Assembly: GCF_900182735.1 (NCBI RefSeq)
Contig: NZ_FXTU01000008.1
Coordinates: 54,812-118,811, forward strand
DNA: 64,000 nucleotides
Direction: 5' to 3'
DNA from: Laceyella tengchongensis
Lineage (GTDB): Bacteria > Bacillota > Bacilli > Thermoactinomycetales > Thermoactinomycetaceae
The notes below the pieces were generated by a model that saw nothing but the letters and a program-made list of their open reading frames with translations, was not told the origin of the DNA and did not search any database. This document shows, piece by piece, positions 35,849-44,964 of the stretch; within the stretch, counting starts at the first letter, position 1; each line of letters opens with the position of its first letter. The position numbers and the translations under genes are program-made.

Positions 35849-38112
35849 CGAATGATGCAAAAAAACTGGATTTTATTAGCCAGTTGTTTGATGTAAATGG
35901 GGATAATCCTTATGAGATTCGTATTGTTGATCATAAGCCGTTTAGTATGGATGAACAAATGATGATAATGCTTGATCGGTTCATGGAAGATAAAACGGTT
36001 GTATTTCCTTTTCCCAAAAGCGGAATGATACATTGGTTAATTTGTAATAAAGATAGACACCGATTGCACCGAGATTATAAAGAGATATATAGCTTTATTA
36101 AAGTGTTTTGTACTGATGACATTTGTTTTCGTCATTTCAATCCGGAATATCGTATTGGTAAATTAGGTAAAGACTTATTTACTGATGGATATTTTCTCTT
36201 AAAATCCGTTAATCAAGAAGCAGATAATATCTGGAAGATGCTTGGTTTATGGATGCAGTTGGATGAAAGAAGGCCAGCGGATCAGTTAGAAAAAACGGAG
36301 CGTAGTGCATTTGCATTACGCTCTGAATTCCAACAATACTTAGCTCTTGAAAATTGGATAGAAGCAGAACGTACTCTAGAAGAGATTAGACAAGGATACT
36401 ATGTAAGTGATGAGAACTACATTTTTTTACGAATCCAGTTTTGGACACACCAAAGAAAATGGGAAAAAATCTGGTATTCTAAGGACTTTGAGCTCATTGC
36501 TGCAATGGAGACGATTCCGTTACAAATACGATGTTCTCTTCTATCTGCTTTCTATTATGTAATCTTAGCTCCTGCTGAAATCGAGGAGAGATATGAGGAA
36601 GCATATCAAAAGTTCCAACAGCATCGTTTTCGTTTAGGCAATCTTCTTTATACATCACTTGGTTTAGATGAGGAAATTTATTTACGCATTTTTGCACATG
36701 AGGCATTTTTGAATGGGGACAGGAACAGGTTAGAGAATTTGATGCAAAAAGCAAATGATCTAACTACTAAAGAACTACTCCAGTATTTTGTATCACAGAT
36801 CTCTGTGGATTCTATCGAGGCAGAGATAAAAGTAGAGCCAGAATTGGAAGGTGAAGAGTTAGCACTTTATTATATAAAAGAGAAAAGATATGATGACGCC
36901 TACAACTCATTAAAGGATTGCTCTCCTACTCCAAAAGTAGCTGAGTTACTATGTAGATTAGCTGTTGTCACAGAAGCAAAACAAGTATATTCATCAGCCT
37001 ATGAAGTGTACAAACAATTATCTGAAGATGAGCAAGTGGAATTAGAACAAAATCCTGATAGTAAGCCGCAGGTCATGCTTGTAAAGCAATGGAAGGAAGG
37101 CTTAAAAAGTCAGGTAGAACAACCGACAAATGAAACATGGAATTACTGGTTTCAGTCTTTTCTATCCGGTGAATTATCAGAGGATAAACTAGGTGAGCGA
37201 CTAAAAAGAATTGATGAATTAAACAGTGCTTTTGATTGGTCTCCTTCTATGCTTACTGATCTCACAGAGGTCTTGACAAGTATAGCCATTGAGGAATTAA
37301 CACCATCCAAGAGGATTTTATTGGAAAAAGCACTTCCTTTCTTTGTTTCAGATTTTTTATTGCAACATCAATTTCCTAACCCGCAAGCACAGGATGTTTA
37401 TGATTATACGGTAGAATTGATGAAAATTCATAGCAAAAGGAATAGAAATAATACAGAGCTTCTCTTAAAGTTAATGGAGGGAATGCTCTTATTAGAAGTT
37501 ACACTGGTTAATAATCTGTGGAATTCTGCTAAGTATTGGTTTAATATCAATCCAACTAAAGCTTTGCTATCTCAAGTGTTGGTAGCTTTAGAGTTATTTG
37601 AGGAATACGGATTAAGTCATGATGAACTACGTGCTCTTTGGGGACGTTGGACAGGCAGTATTGGTGAAGGGATTAGGACAATCTATCATACTGATTTAGT
37701 ATCATGGTGGGAATTTGGTCGGATCATTAGTGGCGATGAGTACTTGCTTCACATGATAGAGGAAGCAATTAAAACCATGTCCACTGATGAAGAAACAGAT
37801 GTGATTAGTCAGCAAGATTCTCTTATAGTGACGATCTTCACCTTGCGTCCTCAAACAGCTAAGCGTGCTATTGAGCGTTTACAGCTGCGAAATGAAAAGA
37901 TTAAGTATCGAATTTGTGCGGATGAGACTCTAACAGATCAAGCAAAAATATATGCCAAAAGTTCCGATATAAATATTGTTGTGACCACTTGTTTAACTCA
38001 TGCTCTTTTTTATGGAATTCAACGCTATCTAAATAAAACCGTGTATCCTAAAAGTTCAGGAACAACAGGAATAATTAATGCATTTGAGGATTATTTGCAG
38101 AATAACTATTAA
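35845..38112 (+). CDS. dpdD: DpdD family protein
   Basis: 755 residues from ATG 35845, which overlaps the dpdK stop (ATGA) behind GGAAGGAG. Mostly helical. The region about 150-450 has short repeated helix pairs resembling TPR-type repeats (EQYLALENWIEAERTL, ALYYIKEKRYDDAYNSL). The C-terminal ~100 residues look like an alpha/beta domain ending in SSGTTGIINAFEDYL. Assigned to DpdD by size, repeat-like layout, C-terminal block and operon membership; DpdD is not at its usual position before dpdE but at the operon end. Function unknown; probably a scaffold or sensor for the restriction arm. Confidence 0.68.
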   Translation: MTNDAKKLDFISQLFDVNGDNPYEIRIVDHKPFSMDEQMMIMLDRFMEDKTVVFPFPKSGMIHWLICNKDRHRLHRDYKEIYSFIKVFCTDDICFRHFNPEYRIGKLGKDLFTDGYFLLKSVNQEADNIWKMLGLWMQLDERRPADQLEKTERSAFALRSEFQQYLALENWIEAERTLEEIRQGYYVSDENYIFLRIQFWTHQRKWEKIWYSKDFELIAAMETIPLQIRCSLLSAFYYVILAPAEIEERYEEAYQKFQQHRFRLGNLLYTSLGLDEEIYLRIFAHEAFLNGDRNRLENLMQKANDLTTKELLQYFVSQISVDSIEAEIKVEPELEGEELALYYIKEKRYDDAYNSLKDCSPTPKVAELLCRLAVVTEAKQVYSSAYEVYKQLSEDEQVELEQNPDSKPQVMLVKQWKEGLKSQVEQPTNETWNYWFQSFLSGELSEDKLGERLKRIDELNSAFDWSPSMLTDLTEVLTSIAIEELTPSKRILLEKALPFFVSDFLLQHQFPNPQAQDVYDYTVELMKIHSKRNRNNTELLLKLMEGMLLLEVTLVNNLWNSAKYWFNINPTKALLSQVLVALELFEEYGLSHDELRALWGRWTGSIGEGIRTIYHTDLVSWWEFGRIISGDEYLLHMIEEAIKTMSTDEETDVISQQDSLIVTIFTLRPQTAKRAIERLQLRNEKIKYRICADETLTDQAKIYAKSSDINIVVTTCLTHALFYGIQRYLNKTVYPKSSGTTGIINAFEDYLQNNY

Positions 38113-38152
38113 TAGATTTTGGGATATTTAGCTAAACTTTTCAGAATGTAAT

Positions 38153-38182
38153 CCCTCCTTCTGTTTTCAGAAGGGGGTTTTT
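38153..38182 (+). terminator. Terminator of the dpdE-D operon
   Basis: CCTTCTG / CAGAAGG stem extended by CCC/GGG with one bulged T (38153-38177) followed by five T's, in the 77-nt gap between the convergent dpdD and second dpdH genes. Confidence 0.85.
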
Positions 38183-38189
38183 GTATAAA

Positions 38190-40934
38190 TTAATTATTCA
38201 TAGACTTTAGCTTTATTTGAAGATGTAAGTATTGAATGAGACGCGGACAATGTTTATATAAACTTGTCAAAACATCGCTTACTTCTTCAAGTGAAATGAT
38301 ATATTCTCCTTTGTTAATAATGGACAATAGTAGATCACGAGTTGATGGAGGAAGTTGTGAATCCATAGAGATGTATTCCAACATCTGTTCTAGCGATTTG
38401 GGGATCACTGTCCAATTCCGATCGGCGACCAATGGATGAATGAGAGAATTTAATAACTGCTGACTCGCTTCTTTTTGTTTTAGCCAATGGTTGTAGCTTT
38501 CGTATATACCATGATTTAGCAAATGCGTTTCTAAATTTGCTACTTCTTTTATTAAATTTGGATTTGGTTCTTGCTGTTTAATTTGTTGACAAATCGTTTT
38601 AATTCGAGTGTTTATTGATGGATGGTAATTTTGTATATATTGAGTCATCGTTTCGTATTCAGCGCATTTATTTTTAAGGCAAGTTCGCAAATCGGATTGG
38701 TATAATTGAAAGGCTTGTTGCAATTCAGTCAGAAATGTATAGAGTGATACATTTACAAGTCGATAGCACTCTAGGTTTTTAGGAAATAACCGGGAAAGAA
38801 AAAATGTTTCAAAGTCAGGATTTACTTTTATTTTATTTATTTTTGTTGCATCAATAATATTGTCACGTAACGCAAACCAATCTAAGAAAAATTCTTCCAC
38901 CCATTTCTGAGTCTCTTGGGAGATCGGTATAGAAGGTAGGGAAAGTACAGAAGAATACTTACATGTTTCTAACCATGAATTTATCCAAGTAAGAAGTTGA
39001 AAAGCAAATTCATCTGTTGGGAGTCCAAGTGATTTTTCTAATTCAGTTAACCACTGGTCACTTACCATTTCTCCTTGATAGATCCATTCTGCTACATCCC
39101 AACTATTAGATAGATCAGAAAAAATTTTTTTCCTCTGTGATGTTTTTTGTTGTTGGAATCCGTACATTTTTAATAGTATTACTGAACGATGTACCTTGAT
39201 TTCGTTTTTCTTCTCTACGGCAGAAAATGAGACTGGATAGCGAATTCCTTTGGAAATTTCACTTCGTTGAAGAACTGCAGATTGCCTAGGCGTGAACCGG
39301 CGGCTGATATGAATTGCTTTTATTGCGTCATGTATAAGGGTGGCAATACTTCCTCGTAGTGAATAAATTAGTTCTTCATTAACTTTTTTGCCCTCTATCC
39401 AATCACGCAAGTGTAGAAGGGGGGTTGCCTCTTCCTCGTGTTTCATAGAATGAAAAGGTAGAGATGAATGATTTCTTTTTACTGTTTGTAATGAAAGAGT
39501 AAGAGAAGTAGATTGGTCACTACAATGTTTTACCCAACCCTCTGGTAAAAACACATGATCTGTATCGTGATCAGCAAACATTTCTCCCAAAATTTTTAGC
39601 AAGGGATATGGATGATTTGCATAAACGTTTCGATCAATAAGAGCTTCTACCCGAGACAGACCCCAAGAAGTACCGCGAAGTAAAAATCTAATAATTTCAC
39701 GTGTGTGCAGGATGGTGTAACGTAACTTTCCTTTTCCACTTGGAACTCCATCATATATACGCTCAATAAGAGGTTCATTAAGAGGGAGAAGTGAAAGACG
39801 GGCACGTTTACCTACGAGAAAACGACTACAATTAATTGCATGAGGACAGTTTGAGTTGCACACAAAACCTTGTGTCGATTTCAGTTCTATTAAATATTTT
39901 TCTAAATAAGGCACAGCATCATTTCGACCTAATGTGTAAAATACTTGTCCACTCTCATCTGTTAACCAAAGTTTTTGGATGCGATCATCTATGGTGTCTA
40001 AATTTAGAATACGACTCATAAGAGTAGTTCCCTTTTCTGAGTCCTGTAAAGCTCCTGGTGTTAAACCAATAACTACATCCCAGTTACCCTCTTCAAGGGT
40101 GATAAAGTAATCTAGGAGTTCAGAAGCATAAATATTTATTGATTGTACAAGATCATCAATAAGAATAAGTGGACGAATGTTTTTTTTCATAGTTATATGA
40201 GATAACTGTTTAAGAATAGATATCATATCATGACCGGAGAACAAGAATTGTTCTAGCTTTTTTCGTAAGGAATGGCGAAAACTTTGGTATGGAATAGATA
40301 TTGGCAGAGCTGTGCTACGTTTAATTTCATCCAATTGCTCTTCGCTAATGATCTCAAGTGATTGTACAATATTCTTTTCTTTCACTTGTTGAGCAAACGC
40401 TTTAATATTTTGTTCAATAATTGGCCGTAATAAAAGAGCAAGTGGTACGATCTCCTCATCAGAATCAAAAAATTCAGCTAAAGTAGACCAAACAATTTGA
40501 TTGATAATAGTAATGGGTTTTTGGAGTAATATATGCCATTTACTATCGTCAATGGCCTTATCTTCGGATATTTGAAGTGCTTCATAACAACGGGTAATTA
40601 ATAGCTGAGGATTAAGCTCTGTTCTAGATAATCGTATTACTGGACGATAAACATTTTGTTGTATACATTGATCTCTTAGCCAACATAGGAGTTCTGATTT
40701 GCCTGACCCAGTCGATCCTAGAATAGTGTAAACTCTATTTCCTATGGCGGTATCTTCTTGTAACTCATCAAATAATTCTTTTTCTGTTATTTCCTGAACA
40801 AGTTGATGTTGATAGTACTTATGTAAAACTTGTGGGTAATGTGTTTGTCTAAAATATTCTGGAGAGAATGAATAACGTTCGTCTGCCGTAGCTACTAACA
40901 ATTTTAGTGATTTGGATGAGAGACAGGGAAGCAC
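38190..40934 (-). CDS. Second DpdH-like ATPase (paralogue)
   Basis: About 914 residues. Walker A GSTGSGKSELL is followed by a Walker B LILIDDL and a VVIGLTPGALQ sensor-like strand, in the same order and spacing as in DpdH at 27005-30196. The block LSLLPLNEPLIERIYDG...HTREIIRFLLRG matches DpdH LPLFPFNEKAIYQ...RTPREFLNQVL. Unlike DpdH, a Cys/His cluster CNSNCPHAINC precedes that block and may bind zinc. The frame is open to ATG 41021, inside the upstream gene, but a strong AAAGGAGG lies 9 nt before GTG 40934 and abolishes the overlap, so I prefer that start. Operon with the DpdG-like and short TGT-like genes. Role unknown. Confidence 0.72.
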   Translation of the reverse strand: MLPCLSSKSLKLLVATADERYSFSPEYFRQTHYPQVLHKYYQHQLVQEITEKELFDELQEDTAIGNRVYTILGSTGSGKSELLCWLRDQCIQQNVYRPVIRLSRTELNPQLLITRCYEALQISEDKAIDDSKWHILLQKPITIINQIVWSTLAEFFDSDEEIVPLALLLRPIIEQNIKAFAQQVKEKNIVQSLEIISEEQLDEIKRSTALPISIPYQSFRHSLRKKLEQFLFSGHDMISILKQLSHITMKKNIRPLILIDDLVQSINIYASELLDYFITLEEGNWDVVIGLTPGALQDSEKGTTLMSRILNLDTIDDRIQKLWLTDESGQVFYTLGRNDAVPYLEKYLIELKSTQGFVCNSNCPHAINCSRFLVGKRARLSLLPLNEPLIERIYDGVPSGKGKLRYTILHTREIIRFLLRGTSWGLSRVEALIDRNVYANHPYPLLKILGEMFADHDTDHVFLPEGWVKHCSDQSTSLTLSLQTVKRNHSSLPFHSMKHEEEATPLLHLRDWIEGKKVNEELIYSLRGSIATLIHDAIKAIHISRRFTPRQSAVLQRSEISKGIRYPVSFSAVEKKNEIKVHRSVILLKMYGFQQQKTSQRKKIFSDLSNSWDVAEWIYQGEMVSDQWLTELEKSLGLPTDEFAFQLLTWINSWLETCKYSSVLSLPSIPISQETQKWVEEFFLDWFALRDNIIDATKINKIKVNPDFETFFLSRLFPKNLECYRLVNVSLYTFLTELQQAFQLYQSDLRTCLKNKCAEYETMTQYIQNYHPSINTRIKTICQQIKQQEPNPNLIKEVANLETHLLNHGIYESYNHWLKQKEASQQLLNSLIHPLVADRNWTVIPKSLEQMLEYISMDSQLPPSTRDLLLSIINKGEYIISLEEVSDVLTSLYKHCPRLIQYLHLQIKLKSMNN

Positions 40935-40950
40935 TGGCACACTCCTCCTT

Positions 40951-41673
40951 TCAAATAGTAATCCAGTTCCATTGTTGTTTTGATCCAAATGATGGATATG
41001 GAAGGTCTTGCTTTCTTTCAAGATGGATAATTTCTTCTTTATTTAAAAAAGAGAGACCCATTAGTAAACCATCGAAAATTTGTCCTTGATGTATGCAAGG
41101 GATAATTGGATGAATATTATCTAAACAGTATTGGTAAAGAGAACCGCTAAAAGAACCTGATCTTTTCACAAGTTGTTGTAGTAAAGAAAGATGTGGGAGT
41201 GCATAAAATCCAGTGTACATTCGATAGCCTAGACCGAAAAACTCCATTATTCGTTTCCAAGCATTTATTTTTTCTTTTCCAACCATGATTTCATTGAAAT
41301 GTTTATTTACACTGTAGTGAACATCTTCTATATATAATTTATTAGGCTTAATAAATAGCTCATAATACAAAGTGGTGAACACATAATTGAGTGAGTTAGT
41401 TGGTTCATTTTTACTTATTTCTACTAAACGTTTTAAAAACATAATTACATCCCAGTCACCGCAAATAGCAAGATAACCTGATTCTTTCTTTTCTATGAAT
41501 TGAATTGTCATCAGGAAAGAGATAGTATTCTCAATTAATGACGAAATATCTGTAGCCGTAGTGTATTGAAATATCTCTTTTAGTTCATCTATGGTTATCC
41601 GAGGATTTTCTTTAATCATTTCATATATAGAAGGGATTTCAGGGCCGTAGCACATTTGGAACAACATGATCAT
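40951..41673 (-). CDS. Second DpdG-like protein (paralogue)
   Basis: 240 residues. The block INAWKRIMEFFGLGYRMYTG is clearly the counterpart of ITAWKQWAVFLGLGYQYSG in DpdG, and the following LPHLSLLQQLVKRSGSF aligns with NAANRIQILLKNQTMF, so the two are paralogues. An N-terminal winged-helix-like region (NPRITIDELKEIFQYTT) is present. It overlaps the end of the TGT-like gene by 35 nt and precedes the DpdH-like gene, repeating the G-H order of the main operon. Start ATG 41673 has AAAGGA at a short distance; ATG 41667 is an alternative. Confidence 0.68.
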   Translation of the reverse strand: MIMLFQMCYGPEIPSIYEMIKENPRITIDELKEIFQYTTATDISSLIENTISFLMTIQFIEKKESGYLAICGDWDVIMFLKRLVEISKNEPTNSLNYVFTTLYYELFIKPNKLYIEDVHYSVNKHFNEIMVGKEKINAWKRIMEFFGLGYRMYTGFYALPHLSLLQQLVKRSGSFSGSLYQYCLDNIHPIIPCIHQGQIFDGLLMGLSFLNKEEIIHLERKQDLPYPSFGSKQQWNWITI

Positions 41674-42568
41674 TTGTCCTTTCTGTTTGGCTTATTATAT
41701 TTTGTATCGTATTTCTCAAATGATAGTAGTTATGAATTGAACGTAGTTTCATATAATGTCTCGGGGATGGAATGAAGATATCATAAGGATTAATGCTACA
41801 AACTGGACAGGAGCAAGGAAGTGGTTCGAAAAGGCGTGGTCCAGATTTGGCTATTCTTGAAGTGCCAAGTATATAAGTACGGAATGGATTACTATAAAAA
41901 ACAGAATAATATGCTGCTGCTTTAGTTGGACGAGTCGAATCAAAAGAAGAAATATTCATAGATGACATTTCATAAATTTGATTTATACCTGTAACACCAA
42001 ATATATGTAAGTATTGGGCCTCAACCAAACGAACAACCGTTTGAATTGTAGAAAGTTGCTCGTTAGAATTCTTGGATAAAAGAGATCCAATTCCAAAGTA
42101 TTTATAACCCATCTTTTTTAATTCAAGAACACTGTGTTGTACACTAGGTCCGTCAAAACCTTGGATAACAGCCATAGGTTGAATGTTACTTGGTAAGCGT
42201 GATTTGGTAAAAAGGTTCATATACTCCCAAGCGAAATATAAGTTTTTTTCCATTGTTTGGTATTTATCGGATAAACTCCTTTTATCTAACATAGGTATAT
42301 CTAATTGAACTAGCTTAATTGTTTCGATGGAGTTGTTAGCATCTTGTAAAGCGTCTACCTGCAGGTTGAAAATTTGTTCAACTGTGGTTTTTTTATTTTG
42401 ATTCCTATAAAAAATACCTCCAGAATCAATAATTAATTTATTAGGTAATGTATTAAGTTTACGTAGAGGGCGTTTATTATCAGGAATAACGCTAATAAGC
42501 ATTGGGCATTCTTTGTAATAATCGCAATATTTAGCGTCGCTATGAGACCAACTGATATAAAATTCCAT
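41639..42568 (-). CDS. Short TGT-like transglycosylase, DpdA paralogue
   Basis: 309 residues of the tRNA-guanine transglycosylase (TIM barrel) family without extra domains. Visible: LIIDSGGIFY with Asp48 (position of the TGT general acid/substrate Asp), QLDIP with Asp90, AVIQGFDG, GIGSLLS, and SSFDSTRP with Asp210 (position of the TGT nucleophile). The zinc site CSCPVC (252-257) plus a His 22-26 residues later is intact. It resembles DpdA (short, DNA-type TGT) more than tRNA enzymes. With both Asp present it could be catalytic, or act as the second half of a heterodimer with DpdA. AAAAGGTGAAAC sets the start. Confidence 0.78.
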   Translation of the reverse strand: MEFYISWSHSDAKYCDYYKECPMLISVIPDNKRPLRKLNTLPNKLIIDSGGIFYRNQNKKTTVEQIFNLQVDALQDANNSIETIKLVQLDIPMLDKRSLSDKYQTMEKNLYFAWEYMNLFTKSRLPSNIQPMAVIQGFDGPSVQHSVLELKKMGYKYFGIGSLLSKNSNEQLSTIQTVVRLVEAQYLHIFGVTGINQIYEMSSMNISSFDSTRPTKAAAYYSVFYSNPFRTYILGTSRIAKSGPRLFEPLPCSCPVCSINPYDIFIPSPRHYMKLRSIHNYYHLRNTIQNIISQTERTNDHVVPNVLRP

Positions 42569-42938
42569 TGTTTCACCTTTTATTTAATAGTGTTACTGGG
42601 AAAAGTATATCTTAATCACTCACCACCTGCCTCTACTATCTTTCTAAATTCAGTAAATTGACACATTACTTGAGTGACTATAATCAACGATAGTATTTTT
42701 AGTTATTTACAAGATTGATTATGTAATTAGATATATTATCAAGATTAATTAGGGAACAATTTACAAAAAGATAAAAAGGTTTGTATGTACCTAGATACTT
42801 GTGTTTGTGCTATTCTAAAAGATGCACCATTGTGTGAACTAAAAGGATAAAGAATATAGAAGGAACAATAATAAAAGGGTATCCTTGAGTATAATTAACT
42901 AATTTTAGCAAATCGATGATGAGGTGAATTTACTAACA
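42569..42938. other. Divergent intergenic control region between the two transglycosylase genes
   Basis: 370 nt, AT-rich, no coding frame. It holds the divergent promoters of the minus-strand A2-G2-H2 set and of dpdA. Close to dpdA, AAGGATA (42843-42849) can pair with TATCCTT (42880-42886) in the leader. I could not place -35/-10 pairs with confidence on either strand and found no preQ1 riboswitch consensus. Confidence 0.5.
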
Positions 42939-44945
42939 ATGCGAACGTTAGTCATGACGTCTTGTACCGGACAAAAAAAATATAGCCCAGAAAACCAATT
43001 AACAATTAATGATTTTAGAGATACATCTCTTTTACATAAGAGAAGCTTAGAGCTTTCTGCTTATGAAGAAACAGCCGGAGAGATGTATACAGGTAGACAG
43101 CATACCTCGTTAATGCATGGGATTAAAGAATATAGAAAGCATCGAGATGATATTGATGTAGCCATTCTTTCTGCTGGTTATGGCCTTCTAAAAGAAGATG
43201 ATAAGATCGTACCGTACAATGTTACTTTTAATTCGATGAATGGCACCGCAATTAAAGAGTGGTCTCAGCATCAAAGAATGAATGACCAACTTCAAAACTT
43301 CGTTTCAAAATATGACTTGGTATTTTTTCTTCTAGGTGACTCTTATCTAAAAGCAATTGATTGGGAAAGGATTAGAATGAAGGAGCACCAGAAATTTATC
43401 TTTTTTGTAGGGAACGCAAGTCAAAATAAAGTACTGGTGCAAGAAAATATGTATACACTTGCGATGGGAAGCAAAGAAGCAAGTTATTTTAAAGCTGGTT
43501 TAGTCTGGTTAAAAGGTGAACTATTCTCTCGTTTATTGAAATCCCTGATTAAATCCCCAGAATATACTTGGGGTGACATATTGAAAAATCCGATGTGCAT
43601 TCGTGATTTTATTATAAATGGTGAACAGGTAGAACAACTCTCGTTTTTTGAAGAAAGTAAAGTAGAGAATGATTTACTTCCTATCAATAAGTATGTCCCT
43701 CCTTTTTTTGTATCACAAGATCTAATAGCAAAGAATTACACAGGCCAGTTCCGATTTTTTATGCCCGAAAATGATGATCGTGTAGATGGCGATTATGATT
43801 TCATCCGAGACTATTCTGATCCCAATCGCAATCCATTATTAAATGATGTCTATGCTCATGACTTATATGGGTCTCCTCAATATGATGGAGTTTTGATTTC
43901 TAAAGTTAATATTGATGCTACAAAGAGAAAGCGTGAGTTAATAAAAGAAATGGGTGGTTTGCATAATTTCTTAAGGCTTCCGCTTTCTATTCCGATTATG
44001 GGTGACTGTGGTGCTTTTAGTTATTTTTCTCAAGAGGAACCGCCATATAACACTGCCGAAATACTGGAGTACTATGATCAATACCGATTTGATATTGGTG
44101 TTTCGATTGACCATTTAATCGTTGGTTCTATTGAAAAAGACGAATCGGAACGTGCCAGACGGTATGAAATCACGTTAAAAAATGCCAGAGAGTTTATTGA
44201 GATGCATAAAGAGCGTGGATATAAGTTTACTCCGATGGGGGTTGTTCAAGGCTGGGATCCTTTTTCCTTTCGTAGTGCAGTAGAAGAAGTTATTTCTATG
44301 GGATATAAGCATATTGCACTAGGAGGACTGGCAAAAGATAAATCAGAAAAGATTTTTGAAATCTTGAAAGAAATTTCACCAATTATCCCAGATGATTCTT
44401 ATCGAGTGCATTTGTTTGGTGTAGCAAGAAGTCCAGAAATCATGGATGTTTTTAGTAAGCTTGGAGTTACTTCTTTTGATTCGGCTTCTCCTCTACGTCG
44501 GGCTTGGTTAGGAACAGGGCATAATTATCATGCAGTTTCAGGTAAACATTATGCTGCTATTCGAATTCCAGAAGCAAAAGGGATTCGTATTCAAAAAAGG
44601 ATGGAGCAAATTGGAATGTCATTAGAAGACCTGCAGGCTATGGAACAAAAAGCGTTAGATGCTTTAAGAGCTTATGATCAAGGAAGTCTGGATTTGGAAA
44701 CTACTCTAAACGTAATTATGGAATACGATAAGCTAGTCGGGGAAGGAAGAGATAGACACTGGGATCTGTATAAGGAGGTCTTAGAAGATAAGCCGTGGAA
44801 GGAATGCGATTGTTCTATATGTAAAGAAGTAGGAGTAGAAGTAATTATTTTTCGGGGCAATAATCGTAATCGTCGTCGGGGATTCCATAATACGTTTGCT
44901 TATTATGAGCAATTGAAAAGGTACCAAAAAATGAAAACTAATTGA
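42939..44945 (+). CDS. dpdA: DpdA: DNA 7-deazaguanine transglycosylase with N-terminal DUF6884-like domain
   Basis: 668 residues from ATG 42939 behind GAGGTGA; a GTG 15 nt earlier lies in that site. Residues 1-150 form a DUF6884-like domain (VMTSCTGQKK, AGEMYTG, ILSAGYGLLKEDDKIVPYN). Residues ~240-640 form a TGT barrel: Asp356 in MGDCGAFSY, GVSIDH, GVVQGWD, ALGGLAK, Asp514 in SFDSASPLRRAW, and zinc ligands CDCSIC (623-628) plus a later His. DpdA exchanges guanine in DNA for preQ0. In Salmonella it acts with DpdB, which I do not find; the N-terminal domain could stand in for it (inference). Followed 19 nt later by the precursor transporter. Confidence 0.88.
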   Translation: MRTLVMTSCTGQKKYSPENQLTINDFRDTSLLHKRSLELSAYEETAGEMYTGRQHTSLMHGIKEYRKHRDDIDVAILSAGYGLLKEDDKIVPYNVTFNSMNGTAIKEWSQHQRMNDQLQNFVSKYDLVFFLLGDSYLKAIDWERIRMKEHQKFIFFVGNASQNKVLVQENMYTLAMGSKEASYFKAGLVWLKGELFSRLLKSLIKSPEYTWGDILKNPMCIRDFIINGEQVEQLSFFEESKVENDLLPINKYVPPFFVSQDLIAKNYTGQFRFFMPENDDRVDGDYDFIRDYSDPNRNPLLNDVYAHDLYGSPQYDGVLISKVNIDATKRKRELIKEMGGLHNFLRLPLSIPIMGDCGAFSYFSQEEPPYNTAEILEYYDQYRFDIGVSIDHLIVGSIEKDESERARRYEITLKNAREFIEMHKERGYKFTPMGVVQGWDPFSFRSAVEEVISMGYKHIALGGLAKDKSEKIFEILKEISPIIPDDSYRVHLFGVARSPEIMDVFSKLGVTSFDSASPLRRAWLGTGHNYHAVSGKHYAAIRIPEAKGIRIQKRMEQIGMSLEDLQAMEQKALDALRAYDQGSLDLETTLNVIMEYDKLVGEGRDRHWDLYKEVLEDKPWKECDCSICKEVGVEVIIFRGNNRNRRRGFHNTFAYYEQLKRYQKMKTN

Positions 44946-44964
44946 TAGACGGAGGTGTGTATAT

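Noticed and set aside
42821..42938. preQ1 riboswitch ahead of dpdA
   Set aside because: The leader has a 7-bp stem (AAGGATA/TATCCTT), but the class I consensus (C-rich loop and A-rich tail that form the pseudoknot) is not there.
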